NCBI RefSeq assembly: GCF_902859595.1
Contig: NZ_CADIJQ010000012.1
Span: forward strand, 124,001 to 188,000
Source: Achromobacter kerstersii
GTDB taxonomy: Bacteria > Pseudomonadota > Gammaproteobacteria > Burkholderiales > Burkholderiaceae_B
Direction of reading: 5' to 3'
DNA length: 64,000 nt
Of the stretch, positions 8,437 through 16,239 are shown piece by piece. A program made the position numbers and the translations under genes. Within the stretch, counting starts at the first letter, position 1. The number at the start of each line of letters is the position of its first letter. The notes under the pieces were generated by a model. It was not told the DNA's origin and did no database searches. It saw only the letters and a list, made by a program, of their open reading frames with translations.

Positions 8437-9222
8437 TCAGGCGCGCGCGGCGTTCAGCCATCGCAAACCGGCCGAGGTGGAACCGGCCGGCCGGTATTCG
8501 CAGCCGATCCAACCGGCGTATTCCAGCTCGCGCAGCACGCTGAACACCCAGCCGTAATCGAGTTCGCCGCGATCCGGTTCCTGACGCTGCGGCACACCCG
8601 CAATCTGCAAATGCCCCACGCGGCCGGTCGGCAAATATTCCCGCAGCTTGGTGGTGACATCGCCCTCGACGATCTGGCAATGATAAAGGTCCATCTGCAC
8701 TTTCAGATTGGACGCGTTCACCGCCTGCACGATCGCATGCGCATCGTCTTGGCGGTTCAGGAAATATCCGGGGATGTCGCGGGTGTTGATGGGTTCGATC
8801 AGGACGGTGACGCCCACCGACCGCGCCTGGCGCGCGGCCCAGTCCAGATTCTCGTAGTAGCAATCCAGCAAGGTCTGGCGCGAGGCATCAGCGGGCGCAA
8901 TGCCCGCCATCACGTGCACATTCGAGCAGGACAGCGTGGTGGCGTACGCCAGCGCCTGCTCAACGCCTGCGCGAAATTCCGACTGCCGTCCCGGCAATGC
9001 GGCCAGCCCGCGATCACCCTGGCTTGCCACGCCCGGCGGCGCGTTGAACAGCACCTGCGACACGCCGGCCGCGTCCATGCGTTCACGCACGAAGGCGGCG
9101 GGTTCCTCATACGGAAACATGCATTCCACACCGGTATAGCCGTCAGAGGCGGCGGCGGCATAGCGGTCCAGGAACGCGTGTTCCTGATACATCATCGACA
9201 GATTGGCGGCGAATTTCAGCAT
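8437..9222 (-). CDS. hyi: Hydroxypyruvate isomerase-family TIM-barrel protein
   Basis: From ATG 9222 (MLKFAANLSMMYQEHAFLDRY) the protein is 261 residues, exactly the length of its relative at 48833-49618, with which it shares long stretches. Family marks are the N-terminal FAANLSMMY, LIEPINTRDIPGYFLNRQDDA (about residues 142-162) with the metal Glu, VQMDLYHCQIVEGD, and the C-terminal WIGCEYRPAGSTSAGLRWL. The family isomerises hydroxypyruvate/tartronate semialdehyde or 2-oxo-/3-oxo-tetronate. The other copy sits in the tetronate operon and is the better OtnI candidate, so this one may be Hyi proper. It precedes a Bug receptor and follows the HMG-CoA lyase gene after 80 bp. Confidence 0.88.
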   Translation of the reverse strand: MLKFAANLSMMYQEHAFLDRYAAAASDGYTGVECMFPYEEPAAFVRERMDAAGVSQVLFNAPPGVASQGDRGLAALPGRQSEFRAGVEQALAYATTLSCSNVHVMAGIAPADASRQTLLDCYYENLDWAARQARSVGVTVLIEPINTRDIPGYFLNRQDDAHAIVQAVNASNLKVQMDLYHCQIVEGDVTTKLREYLPTGRVGHLQIAGVPQRQEPDRGELDYGWVFSVLRELEYAGWIGCEYRPAGSTSAGLRWLNAARA

Positions 9223-9302
9223 GGCGGGGCTCCGTACCGGGCGGCATTCCGGCAACTTAGCACACCGCCGCGCGGTCCGCGCGCCCTGCGTTACCCCTCG
9301 CG

Positions 9303-10244
9303 CTACGCCGGGGCGTCAGGCGCCGGATGCAAGGTCAGCCGAGGGCCGGCTTTGAGGATCTGGCTGGGAATGTCGTGCCCGACCAATGCGGGCAAGGTCG
9401 CCGCGATACCCAGGATGCGCGTCAGGTCCACGCCCGTGTCGTAGCCCATCAGCTCCAGCATGTGCACAAGCTCTTCCGTACACACATTGCCGCTTGCGCC
9501 CGGCGCGTAAGGGCAGCCGCCCAGGCCGCCCAAGGACGCATCGAAGCGGTCGATACCCGCCTCCAGCGCCGCCAGCGTATTGGCCAGCGCCATGCCGCGC
9601 GTGTTGTGAAAGTGCATGGTGGTTGTCAGGTCGGGGAACAGCTTGCGCACCTCGCGCCCGATCTTGCCGACTTGCGTGGGGTAGGCCATGCCCGTCGTGT
9701 CGCACAAGGTCACGCCGTCCACGCCCAGCGCGGCAAAGCGCCCCACCAGCTCCAGCACGTCGAACGCGTTGATGTCGCCTTCCATCGGGCAGCCAAACAC
9801 CGTGGACAACGACACATTGATCGCCACCCGGCTGCCGCGCACCGCGTTCACTACGTCGCTCAATTGTTCGAACGACTGCTCGCGCGTCATGCGCAGGTTG
9901 GCGCGGTTGTGCGTTTCGCTGACCGACATCACCAGATTGACCTCGTCCACGTTGCACTCCAGCGCCCGCTGCGCACCGCGCACATTGGGCACCAGCACCG
10001 TGTAGATCACATCCGGATTGCGCTCGATCTCGTGCATGACGACTTCGGCATCGCGCAGCGCGGGAATCGCCTTCGGTGATGTGAACGACGTGGCCTCGAT
10101 CTTCGCAAAGCCGCTTTGCGACAGCGCGTTGATGAAGTCGATTTTGTCTTGCGTCTCGATGAACTGCTTTTCGTTCTGAAAGCCGTCCCGCGGCGCGACG
10201 TCCTGGATGTACAGCTTCTTGCGGTTTGCGCTCGGTTCGTTCAT
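9303..10244 (-). CDS. Hydroxymethylglutaryl-CoA lyase-type enzyme
   Basis: The start is set at ATG 10244 (MNEPSANRKKLYIQ), giving 313 residues, close to bacterial HMG-CoA lyases. The DRE-TIM barrel is recognisable from IQDVAPRDGFQNE near residue 13, the metal-binding MHFHNTRGMAL (about 208-218), and the catalytic-Cys loop LGGLGGCPYAPGASGN (about 239-254). The enzyme splits HMG-CoA into acetyl-CoA and acetoacetate. It is the last gene of an eight-gene operon that also holds a CoA-transferase 11 bp upstream, matching CoA activation followed by cleavage. A different 3-hydroxy-3-methyl acyl-CoA substrate is possible. Confidence 0.92.
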   Translation of the reverse strand: MNEPSANRKKLYIQDVAPRDGFQNEKQFIETQDKIDFINALSQSGFAKIEATSFTSPKAIPALRDAEVVMHEIERNPDVIYTVLVPNVRGAQRALECNVDEVNLVMSVSETHNRANLRMTREQSFEQLSDVVNAVRGSRVAINVSLSTVFGCPMEGDINAFDVLELVGRFAALGVDGVTLCDTTGMAYPTQVGKIGREVRKLFPDLTTTMHFHNTRGMALANTLAALEAGIDRFDASLGGLGGCPYAPGASGNVCTEELVHMLELMGYDTGVDLTRILGIAATLPALVGHDIPSQILKAGPRLTLHPAPDAPA

Positions 10245-10255
10245 GCCCTTCCTTA

Positions 10256-11446
10256 TCAGATGATGCCGCGTGCGCGCCAATCGGCGCGCTTTGCCTCGTC
10301 TACGCCCAACCCGGCCAGCACGTCGTCGGTATCCTGGCCCAGCGCGGGTGCGGCGCTGCGCACTTCGCCCGGCGTCTCGGACAACTTCGGCACAATGCCC
10401 GGCAGCTTGATCGGCGTGCCGTCCGGCAGCGCGCCGTCCAGGATCATGCCGCGCGCCTGGTAGTGCGGGTCGGCCGCGATGTCGGCCACGTCGTAGATCT
10501 TGCCGGCGGGAATCTGCCCTTCATTCAAGCGCGCCAGCACCACGTCCAGCGGATGCTGGCCCGTCCATTGCGAGATGGCGTCATCCAGCATCACCACGTG
10601 CTTCACGCGGCCCGCGTTGTTGGAAAGCTCCGGCGATTCCGCCAGATCCGGCCGGCCGATCACGCCCATCAAGCGCTTGAAGATGCTGTCGCCATTACCG
10701 GCCACCAGCACGTACTTGTTGTCCTGGCAGCGGTAGGCATTGCTGGGCGCGATGCCCGGCAGGCTGCTGCCTGCGGGCTGGCGCACCTCGTTGAACACGG
10801 CATATTCAGGCAGCAGGCTTTCCATCATGTTGAAGACGGACTCGTACAGCGCCACGTCGATCATCTGGCCCTGGCCGTTCTGATCACGTGCCCGCAGCGC
10901 CAGCAGGATGCCAATCACGCCATGCAGCGCCGACAGCGAATCGCCAATCGAAATGCCGACTCGCACGGGCGTGCGGTCTGGCTCGCCGCTCAGGTGGCGC
11001 AGGCCACCCATGGCTTCACCAATTGCGCCAAAGCCCGGCAGGTCGCGATATGGCCCGGTCTGGCCGTAACCCGACACGCGCAGCATCACCAGACGCGGAT
11101 TGATCGCGCGCAGGTCTTCCCAGCCCAGGCCCCAGTTTTCCATCGTGCCCGGCTTGAAGTTCTCGACAACAACGTCGATGTCCTTGACCAGTTCACGGAT
11201 CAGGTCCTGCGCTTCGGGCTGGCGCAGGTCCAGGCTTACCGACTTCTTGTTGCGCGACTGCACTTGCCACCACACGGACGTGCCGTCGTGGATCAGGCGC
11301 CAGTTGCGCAGGGGGTCGCCCTTGCCGGGCGGCTCGATCTTGATCACCTCGGCGCCAAATTCGCCCAGCATCTTGGCGGCGAACGGCCCGGCGATCAGCT
11401 GGCCCAACTCCAGCACACGGATACCGCTCAAAGGTTTGGATGACAT
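10256..11446 (-). CDS. CaiB/BaiF-type class III CoA-transferase
   Basis: The 396-residue protein has the class III CoA-transferase layout: an N-terminal LSGIRVLELGQLIAGPFAAKMLGEFGAEVIKIE-like region (about residues 5-37), WRLIHDGTSVWWQVQSRNKKSVSLDL, and GLGWEDLRAINPRLVMLRVSGYGQTGPYRDLPGFG. Such enzymes move CoA between carboxylates without a covalent ping-pong release; the human relative SUGCT accepts 3-hydroxy-3-methylglutarate. Being sandwiched between livF (10 bp) and the HMG-CoA lyase gene (11 bp) argues that it makes the lyase substrate. The donor is likely succinyl-CoA (inference). Confidence 0.92.
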   Translation of the reverse strand: MSSKPLSGIRVLELGQLIAGPFAAKMLGEFGAEVIKIEPPGKGDPLRNWRLIHDGTSVWWQVQSRNKKSVSLDLRQPEAQDLIRELVKDIDVVVENFKPGTMENWGLGWEDLRAINPRLVMLRVSGYGQTGPYRDLPGFGAIGEAMGGLRHLSGEPDRTPVRVGISIGDSLSALHGVIGILLALRARDQNGQGQMIDVALYESVFNMMESLLPEYAVFNEVRQPAGSSLPGIAPSNAYRCQDNKYVLVAGNGDSIFKRLMGVIGRPDLAESPELSNNAGRVKHVVMLDDAISQWTGQHPLDVVLARLNEGQIPAGKIYDVADIAADPHYQARGMILDGALPDGTPIKLPGIVPKLSETPGEVRSAAPALGQDTDDVLAGLGVDEAKRADWRARGII

Positions 11447-11456
11447 GATTGCCTCG

Positions 11457-12179
11457 TCAGCTCTTGTGTTTTCCCAGATAGGCCTCGCGCACGCGCTCGC
11501 TGGCCAGCAATTCCTGGCCGGTACCTTCCATCACGATGGAACCCACCTCCAGCACATAGGCGCGGTCTGAAATGGACAGCGCCTGATTGGCCATCTGCTC
11601 GACCAGCAAAATCGTCATGCCGCGTTCCTTCAGCGACTTGATGATCTTGAAGATCTCGGCCACGATCAACGGCGCGAGCCCCAGGGAAGGTTCGTCCAGC
11701 ATCAGGATGCGCGGCTTGCTCATCAGCGCGCGGCAAATGGCCAGCATCTGCTGCTCGCCGCCCGACAACGTGCCAGCGTACTGATCCCGGCGCTCTTTCA
11801 GGCGCGGGAACATTGCAAAGCAGCTTTCAATCTCAACGGCCAACTCCGCCGGCGTTTCGCGGCGCAGAAAGGCGCCCAGCATCAGGTTGTCGAACACGGT
11901 CTGGTCGGGAAACACCTGGCGCCCTTCCGGCACGTGTGCAATGCCCAGCCCCACGCGCTTGTGCGCGCTCACGCCGCCCAGGTCCTGCCCCGCAAACGCG
12001 ATGGACCCAGTCGACTTTTCGATGCCCGACAACGCGCGCATCATCGTGCTTTTGCCCGCGCCGTTGCCACCGATGATGGTCACGATTTCGTTCGTGTCCA
12101 CATGCAGCGACACCTGCTTCAAAGCATTGACGGCGCCGTAGCTCACCGCCAGGTTCTTGATGTCCAGTAATCGGCTCAT
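11457..12179 (-). CDS. livF: Branched-chain amino-acid-type ABC transporter ATP-binding protein LivF
   Basis: The 240-residue protein is LivF-sized. Walker A GGNGAGKST lies at about residues 38-46. The LivF-typical AHVPEGRQVFPDQTVFDNL follows at about 90, LSGGEQQMLAICRAL is the signature motif at about 133, and the Walker B is ILMLDEPSLGLAP. It energises uptake together with the LivG half of the neighbouring fusion. It lies 11 bp downstream of livMG. Because the operon carries catabolic enzymes rather than amino-acid genes, the imported compound is probably an organic acid or alcohol, not leucine. Confidence 0.95.
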   Translation of the reverse strand: MSRLLDIKNLAVSYGAVNALKQVSLHVDTNEIVTIIGGNGAGKSTMMRALSGIEKSTGSIAFAGQDLGGVSAHKRVGLGIAHVPEGRQVFPDQTVFDNLMLGAFLRRETPAELAVEIESCFAMFPRLKERRDQYAGTLSGGEQQMLAICRALMSKPRILMLDEPSLGLAPLIVAEIFKIIKSLKERGMTILLVEQMANQALSISDRAYVLEVGSIVMEGTGQELLASERVREAYLGKHKS

Positions 12180-12190
12180 GGTGGTGTCTC

Positions 12191-13957
12191 CTATGCGGGC
12201 GCGCCCAGGTAGGCTTCGATCACTTTCGGATTCTCCTGGATATGGTTCGGCAGGCCGGAGGCGATCTTCACGCCATAGTCCAGCACAACGATATGGTCCG
12301 AAATCGCCATGACCAGGTCCATGTGATGCTCGATCAGCAGGATGGTCAGGCCCATGTTCTTCAACTTCACGATCAGGTCGGTCAGCTGGTCGGTCTCGGC
12401 CGGGTTCAGGCCGGCGGCGGGTTCATCCAGCAGCAGCAAGTCCGGCATGGCGGCCACCGCACGGGCAATCTCCAGCCGGCGCTGCAAACCGTACGGCAAG
12501 CTGTTGGCCGCGTCGTCCGCATAGCGGTCCAGCTCAAAGAACTTCAGAATCGCAAACGCTTCGCGGCGCATGCGGCGCTCTTCAAGCAAGCTTGCGGGCA
12601 GGCCCAACAGGTTCGAGAAGAAGCCTGATTTCTGCACCCGGTAAAAGCCCACCATCACGTTCTCAAGCGCCGTCAGCCCATCGAACAGCTTCAGGTTCTG
12701 GAACGTGCGGCCAATGCCCGAGGCCGCGATTTCGTTGGGCGACAGGCCCACCATCTGCTTGCCCTTGAAGCGGATGCTGCCGGCGTCCGGCGCAACCAGA
12801 CCCGACAACAGATTAAGCGTCGTCGTCTTGCCCGCACCGTTGGGGCCAATCAGCGACACAATAGACCCTTGCGCCAGCGAGAACGACACCTTGTTGGTCG
12901 GGATCACGCCGCCGAAGGCTTTGTACAAGTCCTTCACTTCCAGGAAGTCGGAAGCCCCCCGCTGCGCAGACGACGAAGCCGCACGCTCGGGCGTCCATTC
13001 GGCCGCCGCCGCGCTACGCGCCAGCGCATCACGCTGACCGCGTTGCGGCAACACCCGGCGCAACAGGCCGGCCAGGCCTTCCGGCATGGCGTACAACGCA
13101 AACAGCAGGATCAGGCCATAGGCGAAATGCTGCACTTCAGGCCAACGCGCAAGCATCGCGTCCAGCACCGTCAACACGACGGCGCCCAAGAACGAGCCTA
13201 CCGGCGTGCGGCCGCCAAACAGCACCAGCACCAGGAAGAACACCGACAGGTTGAAATTGACGAAGTCCGAGTTGATGTATTGGTTCTGCTGCGCCACCAA
13301 ACCTCCGGCGATGCCGCAGGTGATGGCGCTGATGGCAAACGCCAGAATCTTGAAACGGTAGACGCTGATGCCCACGCTTTCAGCGGCGATCTCGGACGTG
13401 CGCACGGCGGCAAAGCCCCGGCCAAAGCGCCCGTTCAACAACAGCGACGTCATCGCATGCAAGGCCAAGCCCAGCACCACCACCACGACCACCCATTGGC
13501 GGCTATCCAGCGTGGCGCCGTTGAACGTCAGGCCGGTGATGCCGTAGAAGCCTTCCTGCCCCTTGAACACATCCGTCCATTCGGACACGATCTTTTCAAT
13601 CAAGAGGCCGAACGCGATGGTGACCATGGCCAGGCTCGGCCCCTTCACCTTCAATGCCGGAATGGCGATGGCCACGCCGAACACCGCTGACACGCCCGCC
13701 GCGCACAACAGCGCCAGCCACGGGTTGACCTGGTAGTTCACCGTCAGCAGCGCCACTGTGTAGGCGCCCACGCCGAACAGGCCGGCATGACCCAGCGACT
13801 TCTGGCCGGTCTGGCCGACCAGAATATTGAAGCCAGTGGCGGCAATGTAATAGACCCCGATGTTGAACAGGATCAGCAGATAAAAATCGTTCAGCCCCGA
13901 ATAGGCGAACCCTACGGCAAGCGCCGCGATGACAAGCGGAATAAGCAGTTTGGACAT
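12191..13957 (-). CDS. Fused LivM permease - LivG ATP-binding protein
   Basis: From ATG 13957 (MSKLLIPLVIAAL) the protein is 588 residues, about the sum of LivM and LivG. The first 310 residues or so form a LivM permease with about ten hydrophobic segments (GFNILVGQTGQKSLGHAGLFGVGAY, SEIAAESVGISVYRFKILAFAISA). A linker rich in Ala, Arg and Ser (about residues 320-345) follows. Then comes a LivG ATPase with Walker A GPNGAGKTT, IGRTFQNLKLFDGLTALENV, the SLPYGLQRRLEIARA signature and Walker B LLLLDEPAAGLNP. No stop or frameshift separates them. livH lies 2 bp upstream and livF 11 bp downstream. Fused LivM-LivG proteins are known, but most systems keep them separate. Confidence 0.93.
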   Translation of the reverse strand: MSKLLIPLVIAALAVGFAYSGLNDFYLLILFNIGVYYIAATGFNILVGQTGQKSLGHAGLFGVGAYTVALLTVNYQVNPWLALLCAAGVSAVFGVAIAIPALKVKGPSLAMVTIAFGLLIEKIVSEWTDVFKGQEGFYGITGLTFNGATLDSRQWVVVVVVLGLALHAMTSLLLNGRFGRGFAAVRTSEIAAESVGISVYRFKILAFAISAITCGIAGGLVAQQNQYINSDFVNFNLSVFFLVLVLFGGRTPVGSFLGAVVLTVLDAMLARWPEVQHFAYGLILLFALYAMPEGLAGLLRRVLPQRGQRDALARSAAAAEWTPERAASSSAQRGASDFLEVKDLYKAFGGVIPTNKVSFSLAQGSIVSLIGPNGAGKTTTLNLLSGLVAPDAGSIRFKGKQMVGLSPNEIAASGIGRTFQNLKLFDGLTALENVMVGFYRVQKSGFFSNLLGLPASLLEERRMRREAFAILKFFELDRYADDAANSLPYGLQRRLEIARAVAAMPDLLLLDEPAAGLNPAETDQLTDLIVKLKNMGLTILLIEHHMDLVMAISDHIVVLDYGVKIASGLPNHIQENPKVIEAYLGAPA

Positions 13958-13959
13958 GT

Positions 13960-14874
13960 TCACACCTTCTCCGCATGCACGCGGCCGAGGATGCCCGCCG
14001 GGCGGAAATACAGCACGACGATGATCAGCGCAAACACCGCGATCTCGCGCAGGTTCGAATACCACAGGCCGATCAGCGACTCCAGCAGCCCGATCAGGAA
14101 GCCGCCAAAGATGCAGCCGCGCGGGTTCTCAAGCCCGCCCAGGATGGCGGCCGAAAACGCTTTCAGCGACAGCAGCGTGCCCACGAACACGGATGCCGTG
14201 GCAATCGGTGCGATCATCACGCCGGCAATCGCCGCCAGCGCCGAGCTGATGACAAACACCGCCACCGCCACCGCATTCGCGTTGATGCCCATCAGGCTGG
14301 CGGTGGACTTGCTGAACGCCACCGCACGCACCGCCTTGCCCATCTTGGTCTTGTGCAAGGCCCAATCGAACACGATCATCAGTACAAGCGTCGTGCAGAA
14401 CACCAAAATCTCCTGCGGACGCACGCCCGTGCCGAAGATCGTGATGATGCCTTCGCCCAAGGGCGACGCCACCGCGATCGGCGCGGGGCCCCAAATCAGC
14501 AGCGCCAGGTTCTGGATGATGATGCCAAAGCCGATGGTGCTCATCACCCACGACAAGCCGGCCTCACCCACAAAGTGCTTGATGGCCGTGATGTACAGCA
14601 CGAAACCCAGCAGGCCCAGGATGAGCATGGCGGCTAGCAGCGCGAACAGGAACGATCCCCAGGTCACGTCTTCCGGGTTGGGAAAGCCGATCAGCTTGCC
14701 CTGCGTCACCAGCAGAATCGCGCTGATGCCGATCAGGCTGGCAAGCGCCAGGAACGCGCCCTGGCCGAAGTTGAACGTCTTGGTCGTGGTGTACGTGATG
14801 CTGAACCCGAACGCGACCAGGGCATAGACGCTGCCCATGGCCAATCCACTCAATATGGCTTGTAGTATTTGCAT
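13960..14874 (-). CDS. livH: Branched-chain amino-acid-type ABC transporter permease LivH
   Basis: The 304-residue permease has about eight hydrophobic segments. It carries LivH text such as LSGLAMGSVYALVAFGFSITYTTTKTFNFGQGAFLAL at the N-terminus and AVAFSKSTASLMGINANAVAVAVFVISSALAAIAGVM, and ends with GGLENPRGCIFGGFLIGLLES. It pairs with LivM to form the inner-membrane channel. Its stop is 2 bp before the livMG start, so translation is probably coupled. The 121-bp gap to the binding-protein gene upstream is the largest in the operon and could hold a processing site or attenuating hairpin, which I could not confirm. Confidence 0.95.
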   Translation of the reverse strand: MQILQAILSGLAMGSVYALVAFGFSITYTTTKTFNFGQGAFLALASLIGISAILLVTQGKLIGFPNPEDVTWGSFLFALLAAMLILGLLGFVLYITAIKHFVGEAGLSWVMSTIGFGIIIQNLALLIWGPAPIAVASPLGEGIITIFGTGVRPQEILVFCTTLVLMIVFDWALHKTKMGKAVRAVAFSKSTASLMGINANAVAVAVFVISSALAAIAGVMIAPIATASVFVGTLLSLKAFSAAILGGLENPRGCIFGGFLIGLLESLIGLWYSNLREIAVFALIIVVLYFRPAGILGRVHAEKV

Positions 14875-14995
14875 GCTGAAGGCCCCCTTTTGACGACTCC
14901 CGCGCAGCGGTGGCGCCGCGCGGGAGAGATCCTTGATGTCCTGCTGACTGACGTGATTGCCGCTATGCGTTAGCGCTTCGCGTTACAGCTTCGCG

Positions 14996-16198
14996 TTACA
15001 GCTTCAAGTCTTCCGGCTTGATCGCGCGCGTCACCTCGTCATCCACCGTCACCACCTTGCCGTCGATCCAGCGCACCAGGCGGAAGTCCTTCACCGACAA
15101 GGCTTCGTGGTTGTCCGCCGAGAACGGCTGCTGATAGCTCTTGATCACGCCTTGCGCCTGCTGCAATTGCTGCAAGGCGGCCTGCACCGCCGCGCCGTCG
15201 GTGGACTTGGCCTGCTCCATGGCGGCCGCAATCAGCTTGACCGAGTCATAGGCCTGCGCCGCCATCACGTAGGTGGGTACGCGGCCATCGCGCTTCATCA
15301 GCGTGTCGTACAAGGCCTTGGATTGCGGTGACGAATCTTCGGTAATCGACGCCGTGAAGATCATCTTGCCGGCCAGTTCCGGGCCGGCAATGCGCAGGAA
15401 CGGCGAGCTCAGGTTGGCCCACGAGGCCAGCGTCGTCGGGAAGTAGTTGATCTTTTCCAGGCTGCGCATCACGTGCGCGTTGGAATCCGCCAGCGCGTAG
15501 ACGATCAGCGTGTCTGCGCCCGATGCCTTGATCTTGTTCAGCTGCGAGCTCATGTCGGTATCTTTCGGACCGAACTTCTCGTTCGCCACCGGCGTGACCT
15601 TGTGCAGCGCCAGGATTTCCAGCGCGTCTTTCGCGCCTTGCTGGCCGTAGCCGGTGGTGTCGGCAATGATGGCGATCTTGCCCGACTTGCTGGCGCGCGC
15701 CGCGTAGGCGGCCAACAGCGCGATCTGGTCGCGGTCGCGCATGGACACGCGGAACACGTAGTTCGGCGGCGTCTTGGCGTAGCGGCCCGTGATGTCGGTG
15801 GCGGTGGCCACCGGCGAGATCGTCGGAATCTTCTTCTGCTGCACGATGTGCAGCCACGCCAGCATGTTGCCGGAGTTCACGCCGCCCAACATCGCGTTGA
15901 CCTTGATGTTGTCGACCAGCTCATTGGTGTTCTGAATCGCCTTGGGCGGAGCGCCCACGTCATCGCGTTCGACGATGACGACCTTCTTGCCCAGCACGCC
16001 GCCGGCTGCGTTAAGGTCGTCGGCTGCCTGGCGCGCGCCAGCCAGCGCCGAAATGCCGAAGTCGGCCGAACCGGTAGCCGACATATCGCTGTTGAAGCCG
16101 ATCTTGATGTCGTCGGCCTGCGCGCTTGCGGCCGCGCCCATCAGCGCCGCCGACAGCAGCAGGGCCTTCATCGTCTTGGGGAAATGCTTGGTGTACAC
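14996..16198 (-). CDS. LivK-type periplasmic binding protein (GTG start)
   Basis: The start at 16198 is a GTG preceded by AGGAG at a 5-base spacing; the ATG 27 bases further in is the alternative. The 400-residue product has a signal peptide ending AAASAQADDIKIG. A type I periplasmic-binding domain follows, typical of LivK-class receptors for amino acids, amides or aromatic/short acids (GFNSDMSATGSADFG, VVIVERDDVGAPPKAIQNTNEL). It delivers ligand to LivH/LivMG/LivF. A close relative is encoded at 20463-21659; the two agree over most of their length, including the C-terminal DFRLVRWIDGKVV/IKPEDLK, so they probably bind related ligands. Confidence 0.94.
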   Translation of the reverse strand: MYTKHFPKTMKALLLSAALMGAAASAQADDIKIGFNSDMSATGSADFGISALAGARQAADDLNAAGGVLGKKVVIVERDDVGAPPKAIQNTNELVDNIKVNAMLGGVNSGNMLAWLHIVQQKKIPTISPVATATDITGRYAKTPPNYVFRVSMRDRDQIALLAAYAARASKSGKIAIIADTTGYGQQGAKDALEILALHKVTPVANEKFGPKDTDMSSQLNKIKASGADTLIVYALADSNAHVMRSLEKINYFPTTLASWANLSSPFLRIAGPELAGKMIFTASITEDSSPQSKALYDTLMKRDGRVPTYVMAAQAYDSVKLIAAAMEQAKSTDGAAVQAALQQLQQAQGVIKSYQQPFSADNHEALSVKDFRLVRWIDGKVVTVDDEVTRAIKPEDLKL

Positions 16199-16212
16199 GT
16201 TGTCTCCTAGGG

Positions 16213-16228
16213 ATCACTCAAGTGATCA
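16213..16228. promoter_or_regulatory. Short perfect inverted repeat in the livK leader
   Basis: GATCACT-CA-AGTGATC lies between the GMC dehydrogenase stop and the livK ribosome site. It could be a hairpin that tunes expression inside the operon or an operator. No function can be assigned. Confidence 0.4.
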
Positions 16229-16239
16229 CGATGGCTTAT

